A DNA stretch of 64,000 nucleotides from Acidimicrobiales bacterium (lineage in GTDB: Bacteria; Actinomycetota; Acidimicrobiia; Acidimicrobiales; Iamiaceae), in NCBI GenBank assembly GCA_030448105.1, contig JAUJNP010000001.1:452471-516470 (forward strand). Reading direction: 5' to 3'. The notes beneath the pieces are model-generated. The model had not been told where the DNA came from and did not search any database. It saw only the letters and a program-made list of their open reading frames with translations. Shown here piece after piece: positions 25,690 through 33,738 of the stretch. Every line of letters starts with the position of its first letter. Positions within the stretch are counted from its first letter, which is position 1. A program made the position numbers and the translations under genes.

Positions 25690-26589
25690 CTAGCCGAACC
25701 GACCGGTCACGTAGTTCTCGGTGCGCTCGTCGCCGGGGTTGGAGAACATCGTCTCGGTGGCGTCGTACTCGACGAGGATGCCGGTGCGGGTATCGCTCGT
25801 CTCGTTGACCTCGGCGGTGAAGAAGGCCGTCCGGTCGCTCACCCGGGCCGCCTGCTGCATGTTGTGGGTGACGATGATGATCGTGTACTGCTGCTTGATC
25901 TCGTCCATGAGGTCCTCGATGCGCCCGGTGGCGATCGGGTCGAGGGCCGAGCAGGGCTCGTCCATGAGGATCACCTCGGGGTCCACCGCGAGGCAGCGGG
26001 CGATGCAGAGGCGCTGCTGCTGGCCGCCGGAGAGCCCCATGGCGGAAGCCTTGAGCCGATCCTTGACCTCGTCCCACAGGGCGGCCTGGCGCAGGGAGCG
26101 CTCGACGATCTCGTCCATCGCCGTGCCACCCTTGGCCAGCCGCGCCACCTTGGGGCCGTAGGCCACGTTCTCGTAGATCGACTTGGGGAACGGGTTCGGC
26201 TTCTGGAAAACCATGCCCACCCGGCGGCGGACCTCGACGGGATTGACCCCGGGGTCGTAGAGGTCGACGCCGTGGTAGCTGAGCGTGCCTTCCACCCGGG
26301 CGGTCTCGATGAGGTCGTTCATGCGGTTGAAGCACCGGAGCATGGTGGTCTTGCCGCACCCCGACGGGCCGATGAAGGCGGTGATCTCGTGTTCGTGGAC
26401 GCGCAGGCTGACGTCGCGCACCGCCTTGAAGGCGCCGTAGTAGACGTTCAACGCTTCGGTCTCGAACACCACCGCCTTCGACGGCCTCGGAGCGCCACGG
26501 TGACCTCCGGCCTGGGGCGCGAGGTCGACGGCGGGCTCGGTTCGCCTGGTCTCCACGGCGGTGTCGGGGTCCGGGGCCACGGGGGTCAC
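25690..26589 (-). CDS. pstB: phosphate ABC transporter ATP-binding protein PstB
   Basis: ATPase of the high-affinity phosphate importer, 299 residues including a non-conserved 40-residue N-terminal extension before [16 protein letters not shown]. Walker [10 protein letters not shown], PstB-specific [16 protein letters not shown], signature [17 protein letters not shown], Walker [14 protein letters not shown] and H-loop [15 protein letters not shown] are all intact. The GTG start overlaps the pstA stop (GTGA). The extension could mean the true start is the later region, but no better start codon is obvious. Confidence 0.93.
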   Translation of the reverse strand: MTPVAPDPDTAVETRRTEPAVDLAPQAGGHRGAPRPSKAVVFETEALNVYYGAFKAVRDVSLRVHEHEITAFIGPSGCGKTTMLRCFNRMNDLIETARVEGTLSYHGVDLYDPGVNPVEVRRRVGMVFQKPNPFPKSIYENVAYGPKVARLAKGGTAMDEIVERSLRQAALWDEVKDRLKASAMGLSGGQQQRLCIARCLAVDPEVILMDEPCSALDPIATGRIEDLMDEIKQQYTIIIVTHNMQQAARVSDRTAFFTAEVNETSDTRTGILVEYDATETMFSNPGDERTENYVTGRFG

Positions 26590-27506
26590 CTCTTCTTCTC
26601 GAAACGGTTGCGGAGCAGGATGGCAGCAGAGTTCACGGCGAGCACGATGGCCAGGAGGACGACGATGGCGGCGGCCGTGTTACCACCCCATGAGCTCTCG
26701 GGCAGGCGGGAGAACTGGTAGATCTGCGAGGGCAGGGCCTGGAAGTTGTCGCGGAGGTCGCCGAAGTCGCCGCCGGTGAAGAAGCCGGTCTTGGCCCCCA
26801 CGACGATGAGGGGCGCCGCCTCGCCCAGGGCCCGGGCCACCGACAGCACGGTGCCGGTGAGGATGCCGGGCAGGGCGTAGGGCAGCACGTGGCTGCGGGT
26901 GACCTCCCAACGGGTGGCGCCGACGCCGAAGCCGGCCTCGCGGATGCTGTCGGGCACGGCCCGGATGGCTTCGGCCGAGGTGATGATGACGATGGGCAGG
27001 ACGAGGACGGCCAGAGTGATGCCGGCCGCCATCACCGACGCCCCACCGGTCACGTTGCGGAGGGCGCGGGCGAAGATGGCCAGTCCGAGGATGCCGTAGA
27101 CCACCGACGGCACGCCGGCCAGGTTGCGGATGTTCACATCGATGAACCGGGTGAGGCGGGTCTTCTGGGCGTACTCCTCGAGGTAGACGGCCGCTCCGAC
27201 GCCGAGGGGAACGGCGATGAAGATCACGAAGGCGGCGATGGTGAGCGTGCCGTTGATGCCCTGGATGATCCCGGACCGGGTGGGCAACGAGGAGTACTTC
27301 GAGGTGATGAAGTCGCCGAGGCGCCCGGTCAGCACCTCGCTGCCCCGATCCACCTGGGAGTACAGCAGGATGACCAGCACGGCAATGGTCACGAGCAGGG
27401 CGCTGAGCAGGACGTACTTGAACACCGTGCCGCCGACATCGGCCCGCCGCCCCTGGATCCGAGCGCTGACCACCTCCCGAGTCAAAGCATGAGGAGCAAC
27501 CGCCAT
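26586..27506 (-). CDS. pstA: phosphate ABC transporter permease PstA
   Basis: 306-residue membrane permease with six transmembrane helices and the PstA/ModB-type inner-membrane-component loop ([20 protein letters not shown] followed by [20 protein letters not shown]). It forms the phosphate channel with PstC. ATG start; 99 bp after pstC, the largest gap inside this otherwise tight part of the operon. Length and motifs are normal. Confidence 0.93.
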   Translation of the reverse strand: MAVAPHALTREVVSARIQGRRADVGGTVFKYVLLSALLVTIAVLVILLYSQVDRGSEVLTGRLGDFITSKYSSLPTRSGIIQGINGTLTIAAFVIFIAVPLGVGAAVYLEEYAQKTRLTRFIDVNIRNLAGVPSVVYGILGLAIFARALRNVTGGASVMAAGITLAVLVLPIVIITSAEAIRAVPDSIREAGFGVGATRWEVTRSHVLPYALPGILTGTVLSVARALGEAAPLIVVGAKTGFFTGGDFGDLRDNFQALPSQIYQFSRLPESSWGGNTAAAIVVLLAIVLAVNSAAILLRNRFEKKR

Positions 27507-27605
27507 CAGCCGAGCCCCCTTCCGAAGGACGAGGGCGCGGCGTGAGTCGCCAGTGGGGGAGCCCGCCCGAACGGAGCGAGCGAAGCGAGCGAGTGAGGGC
27601 GACCA
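27507..27605. other. pstC-pstA spacer with low-complexity gcgag sequence
   Basis: This gap contains gaacggagcgagcgaagcga and related purine-rich gag/gcga repeats (27568-27598). I see no ORF and no clear promoter. The pstA ribosome-binding region lies at its lower end (gaaggggg close to the ATG on the minus strand). Confidence 0.4.
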
Positions 27606-28560
27606 CTAGTACCTCTGCCGGACGCGGCGCACGAAGCGGTCGGCCACGATGTTGAGCGACAGCGTGATGAGGAAGAGGAGGCTGCCGACGAAGAACAGGC
27701 TGGGAAAGGCGAGGGCGGAGCCCTTGGCCTGGTCCGAGCCCGAGCCCGGCGACACCGCCGCCATGGCCGCCGTCATGGTCAGGCCCGAGTCGGTGGGGGA
27801 GACGCTGCGCAGCGACCCGCCGCTGGCGCCGGCGGCGATGGCCACCACCATGGTCTCGCCGATGGCCCGGGACACGGCGATGATGAGGGCGGCCACCAGC
27901 CCGGAGACGGCGGCCGGGGATGACCACCCGCAGGCTGGTGGTCATCTTCCGGGCGCCCATGCCGTAGGACGCTTCGCGCAGGGAGTTGGGCACCGAGCGC
28001 AGGGCGTCCTCGGACACGCTGGCGACGAGCGGGATGGTGAGCACGCCCACGCCGATCCCGGCAGCCAGGAGGTTGGTGGGAGACGCCTCGGAGAACAGGC
28101 GCTGGACCACGGCGGGACTGATGACGTAGGCGGCGAACACACCCACCACCACCGACGGGATCCCGGCCAGCACCTCGAGCGCCGGCTTCAGCACCCGCCG
28201 GACCCGCGGTCGGGCGTACTCCGACAGGTACACGGCGGCGGCCAGCCCGAGCGGGGCGGCCACGGCCATGGCCACGGCGGTGACGATGAGCGACCCGATG
28301 AAGAGGGTGAGCACGTCGAACTGGGATCGCCGGGGGAACCAGCCGTCGTCGATCAGGCTTCCGTAGTCGACCTCGGCCAGGAAGTTGAACGTCTCCTTGG
28401 TCAGCGAGGCGATGATCAGGGCGCTGATCAGAACCGAAAGCAGGGCGGCGGCGAAGAAGACGCCGCGCACGACGAGCTCGGTGCGGACCCGGTTGGCGCT
28501 GCCGGCGAGGTCGGCGACGGTGAACCGGCGGGGCTCGGGGGTGGCGGGGAGATCGGTCAA
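27606..28560 (-). CDS. pstC: phosphate ABC transporter permease PstC (frame break)
   Basis: Membrane permease partner of PstA. The N-terminal two thirds (to TTSLRVVIP) with helices such as GVFFAAALLSVLISALIIAS and the loop DALRSVPNSLREASYGMGAR are in one frame. The last 100 residues (AALIIAVSRAIGETMVVAIA to the C-terminal RFVRRVRQRY) are in another. One surplus G in the run at about 27917-27924 explains the switch: removing it restores VVIPAAVSGLVAALIIAVSRA and a normal 317-residue PstC. Because the transporter is otherwise intact and in an operon, an assembly indel is more likely than loss of function. Confidence 0.85.
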
Positions 28561-28603
28561 GCGGCGCTCCAGGAGGACGGGCTCGGACGATGGGACGAGG
28601 CGG

Positions 28604-28628
28604 GGGCGGGGCCGGTGCGGCCCCGCCC
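28604..28628. other. 10-bp GC hairpin between pstS and pstC
   Basis: A perfect inverted repeat (ggcggggcc, loop ggtgc, ggccccgcc; 10-bp stem including the outer g-c pair) lies in the 96-bp gap, 29 bp after the pstS stop. In pst operons a hairpin here can stabilise or partially terminate the message so that the binding protein is made in excess over the membrane parts. That role is inferred from position. Confidence 0.5.
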
Positions 28629-28656
28629 GTGGGTTCCGACGAGCGGCGAGGGAGGA

Positions 28657-29721
28657 TCAGCTTTCCCGGGTGCCGACCGTCTTGTCCTCCCAGGCCGAGG
28701 TGGTCTCGGAGACCTGGTCCTCGGGGAGGGCGACGTACCCACCGCCTTCGACGAACTCGGTGAGGCCCTCCAGGTAGAAGTCGACGAACGCCGACAGGGC
28801 CTTGTTCTCCTCGGCCTTGGCCTTGTTCACGTAGATGTACAGCGACCGGGACAGCGGGTAGCTGCCGTCGGAGATGGTCTCGGCCGAGGCTTCGACACAC
28901 TCGCCGCCGGGCTCCTCGCTCACCGCCACGGCCTTCACCGAGTCGCCGGCGGCCTCGGCGAAGGAGAACCCGACCCAGCCGAGCGAGCCTTCGCTGCCCT
29001 CGATGTTGGAGATGATGGTGTTGTCGTTGGGCGACGAGTTGTAGTCGGGACGGGTGGTCTCGGCCTGGTCCTCTTTGATCTTGCCCTCCTCGACCCGCTT
29101 CTCGGCGATGTCGGCGAGGGCGATCTCGATGAAGCTGTCGTAGGTGCCCGACTCCTCACCCGGGCCGGTGAGCTCGAGGGGGAGGTCGGGGAACTCGGTG
29201 TCGGCGCCGAGCTCGGTGGCCAGTTCCTGGGCGTCGGTCCACTGCTCGAAGCCCTGCGACTCTGGGCCGATGAGGGCGTAGAGGTCGGCGAAGCTGAGGC
29301 ATTCGAGCGGGTTGTCGGGCGAGGTCAGCACGGCGATCCCATCGAAGCCGACCTTGAGCTCGATGAACTCGATCCCGGCCTTTTCACAGGCGGCGACCTC
29401 CTCTTCGTCGATCGGGCGGGAGGCGTCGGAGATGTCGGTCTCGCCGGCGCAGAAGGCCTCGAAGCCATCGCCGGTGCCGGGCCCCTCCACCGAGATGTCC
29501 ACCCCCTCGTTCTCCTCGGCGAAGGCTTCGGCAGCCGCCGACGAGATGGGCTCGACGGTGGAGGATCCGGAGACGGCGACGGTGCCGGACAGGTCACCGT
29601 TGCCGCCACCGCCACCGCCACCACCGCCGGCGTCGTCGTTGTCGTCACCGCAGCCGGCGGCGAGCAGTGCGAACACACTGAGGATGACCAGGAGCAAGGT
29701 CCAACGGCCCTTCGTCTGCAT
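28657..29721 (-). CDS. pstS: phosphate-binding lipoprotein PstS
   Basis: 354-residue high-affinity phosphate receptor, anchored outside the membrane by a lipid. Signal peptide with lipobox LLAAGC, a Gly-rich linker of nine glycines, then the phosphate-binding fold with SGSSTVEPIS (Ser/Thr loop contacting phosphate), ASRPIDEEE, and GEESGTYDSFIEIAL. ATG at 29721 with aaggagg eleven bases upstream. First gene of the operon pstSCAB-phoU-phoU-surE-senX3-regX3; the PHO-box-like repeat lies about 90 bp upstream. Confidence 0.93.
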   Translation of the reverse strand: MQTKGRWTLLLVILSVFALLAAGCGDDNDDAGGGGGGGGGNGDLSGTVAVSGSSTVEPISSAAAEAFAEENEGVDISVEGPGTGDGFEAFCAGETDISDASRPIDEEEVAACEKAGIEFIELKVGFDGIAVLTSPDNPLECLSFADLYALIGPESQGFEQWTDAQELATELGADTEFPDLPLELTGPGEESGTYDSFIEIALADIAEKRVEEGKIKEDQAETTRPDYNSSPNDNTIISNIEGSEGSLGWVGFSFAEAAGDSVKAVAVSEEPGGECVEASAETISDGSYPLSRSLYIYVNKAKAEENKALSAFVDFYLEGLTEFVEGGGYVALPEDQVSETTSAWEDKTVGTRES

Positions 29722-29806
29722 CAAGGGTGCCCTCCTTGGGCGATGACTGGTGTCGTATGCGCTGTCGGAGGTCAACGTAGGGATCGCGGGTAGCGGGTCG
29801 AGGTGG

Positions 29807-29830
29807 GGGTGGTGAACGCATCGTGAACGG
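29807..29830 (-). promoter_or_regulatory. PHO-box-like 11-bp direct repeat upstream of pstS
   Basis: On the minus strand gttcacgatgc is followed directly by gttcaccaccc, two GTTCAC half-sites exactly 11 bp apart (plus-strand gtgaac at 29812-29817 and 29823-29828). This is the arrangement of the PHO boxes bound by PhoP or RegX3 response regulators in Streptomyces and mycobacteria. It lies about 90 bp before the pstS ATG. The response regulator encoded at the end of the same operon is the obvious candidate binder. Confidence 0.7.
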
Positions 29831-29875
29831 GAGCCCAACATTGGCAACCGTCCCCGGATGGCCTCCGGTGCCCGA

Positions 29876-30334
29876 CTACAAGAGGTCGTCGAGCACGGGC
29901 CGGTCGTGGGGGTAGCTCAGCCGGCGCCGGGCGGGATCCAGCTCCAGCCACGCGATCTGATCCACCTCGTCGTTGGGGGCGAAGGTCCCCCCGACCACTT
30001 CCATGGCCCAGTACCGGACGACCTTCGGGCGGCCGTGGCGGTCTCGGTAGCGGGTGGCGGCCAACTCCGCGCCGAGCCGGCAGACGAGGCCGGTCTCCTC
30101 CTCGACCTCCCGCCGTGCGCACTCCTCGTCGGTCTCACCCGGATCGCGCTTGCCCTTGGGGAGGGACCAGTCGTCGTAGCGCGGACGGTGCACCAGAAGC
30201 ACCTCGGGGCCGTGTGGTCCGGGACGCCACACCACGCCACCCGCGGCCCGCACGATGGGGGCCGGCTCCCCGGACGGCTCCTGCTCAGAGGGGACGGTGC
30301 TCAGGGGACGGTGCTCAGAGGGGATCGTGGTCAC
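29876..30334 (-). CDS. NUDIX hydrolase
   Basis: About 152 residues. The Nudix box is complete (GKRDPGETDEECARREVEEE, then TGL; G-x5-E-x7-RE-x2-EE-x-G), within a typical fold starting VRAAGGVVWRPG. It hydrolyses nucleoside diphosphates linked to another moiety; relatives act on 8-oxo-dGTP or diadenosine polyphosphates. In Mycobacterium tuberculosis ppk1 neighbours mutT1, a Nudix plus histidine-phosphatase fusion; here the phosphatase domain is absent. The GTG at 30334 overlaps ppk by 20 bp; the preceding codons are in ctcagaggggacggtg direct repeats and may not be the true N-terminus. Confidence 0.82.
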   Translation of the reverse strand: MTTIPSEHRPLSTVPSEQEPSGEPAPIVRAAGGVVWRPGPHGPEVLLVHRPRYDDWSLPKGKRDPGETDEECARREVEEETGLVCRLGAELAATRYRDRHGRPKVVRYWAMEVVGGTFAPNDEVDQIAWLELDPARRRLSYPHDRPVLDDLL

Positions 30335-32438
30335 GGCGCTGCGACCGGGCGAGGGCCAGCTCCTGGAGGCGGCGGTGGACATCGACCGTGCCCCTCCGCT
30401 CGACGTGGCGCCACACCCCTTCCGGGCCCAGCTCCCAGGCCAGGGTGTCGTCGGCCAGGTTGACGTCGAGCACCTCCTGGAGGCGCTGCTGGAGGGCCGG
30501 GTCGGTGACGGGAGCCAGCGCCTCCACCCGGCGGTCGAGGTTCCGGGGCATGAGGTCGGCCGAGCCGATGTAGACCACCGGCTTGCCCTCGCCGGCGCCG
30601 TTGGCGAACCGGAAGATGCGGGAGTGCTCCAGGTAGCGGCCCACGATGGAGCGCACGCGGATCCGGTCCGAGAGACCGGGCACCCCGGGCCGCAGGCAGC
30701 AGATCCCGCGGATCACCAGGTCGATCTCGACACCGGCCTGCGACGCCGCGTAGAGCTCGTCGATCAGGGCCGCGTCGACCAGGCTGTTCATCTTCATGAT
30801 GATCCGGCCGGTGCCGGGTGGCGCGTCGCGCTCACCCCGGATCAGGTCCTCGACCCGGTGCCGCAGCGAGTGCGGCGCCATCAGCAACTTGTCGTAGCGG
30901 ACGTTGCGGCCGTAGCCGGTGAGGAAGTTGAAGAGCTGGGTGAGGTCGGCGCCGAGGTCGGGATCGGCGCTGAGCAGGCCGAGGTCCTCGTAGAGCTTGG
31001 CTGTCTTGGAGTTGTAGTTCCCGGTGCCGATGTGGCAGTAGCGCCGCACGCTACCGGGCTCGTCTCGGACCACCAGCGCCGTCTTGGTGTGCGTCTTCAA
31101 GCCCACCAGGCCGTAGGTGACGTGGACGCCCACCTCCTCCAGGGCCCTGGCCCACTCGATGTTGTTGGCCTCGTCGAAGCGGGCCTTCACCTCCACCAGG
31201 GCTGCTACCTGCTTGCCCCGCTCGGCCGCCCGGATCAGGGACTTGATGATGGGGCTGTCGCCCGAGGTGCGGTAGAGGGTGAGCTTGATCGTGAGCACCT
31301 GGGGATCCGATGCCGCCTGGCGGATGAACTCCTCCACCGAGGAGCTGAACGAGTCGTACGGGTGGTGCACGAGCACGTCCCCCTCGCGCAGCACCTTGAA
31401 CAGGTCCACCCGCTCGCCGTCGGTCGGGGCCAGCCGGGGCTGGGTGACCGGCGACCACGGGTCGTCCTTGAGGTCCGGGCGGTCGAGGGCGTGCAGCGCC
31501 CACAGGCCGCCCAGGTCGAGGGGACCGACGTGGGTGTGCACGGCGTCCTCGTCGAGCTCCAGCTCGCGCAGGAGCAGCGTGCGGATCTCCTCGGTGGTGT
31601 GGGCGTCGAGCTCGAGGCGCACCGCTCGCCCGAAGCGACGGCGGCGCAGCTCTATCTCCACCGCCGCCAGCAGGTCGTCGGCTTCTTCCTCCTCGAGGGT
31701 GAGGTCGGCGTTGCGGGTCACCCGGAAGGCGAAGTGGTCCTCGACGACCATGCCCGGGAAGAGCTGGTCGAGGTGGGCGGCTATCACCTGCTCCAGCGGC
31801 ACGAAGCGCTCGCCATCGGGCATCACCACGAAGCGGGGCAGCACCTGGGGCACCTTCACCCGGGCGAAGCGGCGATCGCCGGTGTCGGGGTCGCGCACCA
31901 CCACCGCCAGGTTGAGCGAGAGGTTGGAGATGTAGGGGAAGGGGTGGCCGGGGTCGACGGCCAGCGGCGTGAGCACCGGGAAGATCCGGTTCTCGAACTC
32001 CTCCACCATGTGCTTGCGGTCGTCCTCGTCCAGCTCGTCCCACCCGGAGAAGACGATGCCGACCCGGGCCAGTTCGGTGGCCACCTCCTCGAGGAACACC
32101 CGCTCCAGGCGCTGGGTCAGCTCCCGGCTGCGGTCCCCGATCTCGAGGAGCTGCTGGGCCGGCGTGCGGCCGTCGGGGGTGGTGGCGGCGATGCCGGCGG
32201 CCACCTGGTCCATGAGGCCGGCCACCCGCACCTGGAAGAACTCGTCGAGGTTCTGGCTGAAGATGGCGCAGAACTTGGCCCGCTCGATGATCGGCACGCT
32301 GGGATCGCTGGCCAGGGCGAGCACCCGCTCGTCGAAGTCGAGCCAGGACAGCTCCCGGTTCAAGAAGCGCTCAGGGCCAGCGCCGCCCGGGCCACCGCTC
32401 CAGGCCGCAGGGATGGACACGAGCGCTTCGGCGGTCAC
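30315..32438 (-). CDS. ppk: polyphosphate kinase 1
   Basis: 707-residue PPK1, which reversibly polymerises the gamma phosphate of ATP into polyphosphate. N-terminal FLNRELSWLDFDERVL, central ISNLSLNLAVVV, and the active-site blocks YCHIGTGNYNSKTAKLYED (conserved His), RIIMKMNSLVD and YIGSADLMPRNLDRRVE are intact. The GTG at 32438 gives the normal family length; starting further upstream would run into the ROK kinase gene. It lies next to the phosphate regulon, so phosphate taken up by Pst can be stored by PPK; both are on the same strand but ppk has its own upstream gap of 49 bp. Confidence 0.93.
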   Translation of the reverse strand: MTAEALVSIPAAWSGGPGGAGPERFLNRELSWLDFDERVLALASDPSVPIIERAKFCAIFSQNLDEFFQVRVAGLMDQVAAGIAATTPDGRTPAQQLLEIGDRSRELTQRLERVFLEEVATELARVGIVFSGWDELDEDDRKHMVEEFENRIFPVLTPLAVDPGHPFPYISNLSLNLAVVVRDPDTGDRRFARVKVPQVLPRFVVMPDGERFVPLEQVIAAHLDQLFPGMVVEDHFAFRVTRNADLTLEEEEADDLLAAVEIELRRRRFGRAVRLELDAHTTEEIRTLLLRELELDEDAVHTHVGPLDLGGLWALHALDRPDLKDDPWSPVTQPRLAPTDGERVDLFKVLREGDVLVHHPYDSFSSSVEEFIRQAASDPQVLTIKLTLYRTSGDSPIIKSLIRAAERGKQVAALVEVKARFDEANNIEWARALEEVGVHVTYGLVGLKTHTKTALVVRDEPGSVRRYCHIGTGNYNSKTAKLYEDLGLLSADPDLGADLTQLFNFLTGYGRNVRYDKLLMAPHSLRHRVEDLIRGERDAPPGTGRIIMKMNSLVDAALIDELYAASQAGVEIDLVIRGICCLRPGVPGLSDRIRVRSIVGRYLEHSRIFRFANGAGEGKPVVYIGSADLMPRNLDRRVEALAPVTDPALQQRLQEVLDVNLADDTLAWELGPEGVWRHVERRGTVDVHRRLQELALARSQRRDHDPL

Positions 32439-32487
32439 TCGGGCAGGGTACCCAGCGCCGGGGCCGACGTTCAGCCGGGGCCGATCT

Positions 32488-33444
32488 TCAGCCGGTGGTG
32501 TCGGCGAGCAGGGCGGCACCCACCACCCCGGCGTGATCGCCGAGGGCGGCCGGCACCACCTCCAGCGACGAGCCGGCGAACAGCCGGTCGCGCACGGCGT
32601 CGGCGATGCGGTCCACGAACGCCGGCCCCAGCTTCTCGGCCACCCCACCGCCGAGCACGACCAGATCGAGGTCGAGCAGCATCACCGCCGAGGCCACCGC
32701 CACCGAAACCGCCTCCACCGCCTCGTCGAGGAGCGAGGTGGCGACGGGATCGGCGGCGGCAAGAGCCTTGGCGAAGACCCCCGACTTCATCTTCCGGTCG
32801 CCGGCCAGCTCAACCAGGGCGGTCGGCTCGCCGGCGGCGTGGCGGCGACGGGCTTCGGCCTCCATGGCCACCCGCCCGGCGTAGGCCTCGGTGTGCCCGT
32901 CCAGGCCACACCCGCAGCGTCGGCCGCCGGGGTGGACGGTGGTGTGGCCGATCTCCCCGGTCAGCCCTCGGGCGCCCGTGCGAAGGGTGCCGTCGAGCAC
33001 CAGTCCCCCGCCCACGCCGGTGCCGAGGAAGACGCACAGCAGGTCCGGGTGGCCACGGCCGGCACCGGCGACCTGCTCGGCCAGGGTGGCGACGTTGACG
33101 TCGTTGCCGACCGCCACCCGCTCGAGGCCGGTGCCCGCCCGGAGCAGGTCGCCGAGGGGCACCGGTCGCTCCCAGCCCGCCAGGTTGGGGGACCCCACCA
33201 CGACCCCTCGGTCGCCGGCCACCTGCCCCGGCGTGCCCACGCCGAGGCGGTCGGCCCCGCCGAGCTCCTCCACCAGCGCGGCGATGGCGCCGGCCACCGC
33301 CTCGGGCCCACCGTCGGGGGTGGGCCGTTTGCGTTGGGCGCCCACGCCGCCGTCGTCGACCCCGGCGGCCTGGATCTTGGTGCCGCCGAGGTCGACGCCG
33401 ATGGTGGTCAGCCCCCCTCCTCCTCGGGAACCCCCAGATCCCAC
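32488..33444 (-). CDS. ROK-family sugar kinase (glucokinase-like)
   Basis: 318 residues. TTIGVDLGGTKIQAAGVD supplies the ATP phosphate loop, VGNDVNVATLAE the catalytic Asp, and LCVFLGTGVGGGLVLDG and GEIGHTTVHPGG the ROK signature. It probably phosphorylates glucose or a related hexose. The zinc motif is altered: instead of CxCGxxGCxE it reads CGCGLDGHTE, with His where the third Cys is expected. GTG start at 33444 overlaps the preceding small gene by 37 bp; no closer start codon precedes the TTIGVD block. A repressor-type ROK is unlikely because there is no N-terminal winged helix. Confidence 0.87.
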   Translation of the reverse strand: MGSGGSRGGGGLTTIGVDLGGTKIQAAGVDDGGVGAQRKRPTPDGGPEAVAGAIAALVEELGGADRLGVGTPGQVAGDRGVVVGSPNLAGWERPVPLGDLLRAGTGLERVAVGNDVNVATLAEQVAGAGRGHPDLLCVFLGTGVGGGLVLDGTLRTGARGLTGEIGHTTVHPGGRRCGCGLDGHTEAYAGRVAMEAEARRRHAAGEPTALVELAGDRKMKSGVFAKALAAADPVATSLLDEAVEAVSVAVASAVMLLDLDLVVLGGGVAEKLGPAFVDRIADAVRDRLFAGSSLEVVPAALGDHAGVVGAALLADTTG

Positions 33445-33686
33445 TCGAGCAGCAGGCGCTCCCGCTCGGCGTCGCGCACGACCCGCTCACGGTTGCGTCG
33501 GAACTGGGGGTCGTGCGGTGGCACGAGCACCAGCCGGGCCATCACCCGGTCACGGAAGGCGTCGATGACGGCCCGGTCGCCGAAGTCGGAGTGCACCTCC
33601 CAGTGGGGCGCCACCGGCCCCAGGTAAACCACACGAGCGTGGCCCTGCGGGGGGCCCTGGGGGATCTCCTCGGCGATCTGCGACAT
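33408..33686 (-). CDS. small conserved-looking protein of unknown function
   Basis: 92 residues (98 if an ATG 18 bp upstream is used). Soluble; starts SQIAEEIPQGPPQGHARVVY and contains VYLGPVAPHWEVHSDFGD and a very basic/acidic helical end (RRNRERVVRDAERERLLLEW). No family recognised. It overlaps the ROK gene start by 37 bp, implying coupled translation, and follows htrA by 52 bp on the same strand. It could be a regulator or partner of the kinase, but nothing in the sequence shows it. Confidence 0.6.
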   Translation of the reverse strand: MSQIAEEIPQGPPQGHARVVYLGPVAPHWEVHSDFGDRAVIDAFRDRVMARLVLVPPHDPQFRRNRERVVRDAERERLLLEWDLGVPEEEGG

Positions 33687-33738
33687 GGGCCGCGAGCCTT
33701 CCACACTTGGGGCTTCAGGCCGTCCCTCCGGCGAGCGC

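Noticed and set aside
27900..27930. Programmed frameshift in pstC
   Set aside because: No slippery heptamer with a stimulatory structure is evident, PstC is not known to need one, and similar breaks in unrelated genes of the window favour sequence error.
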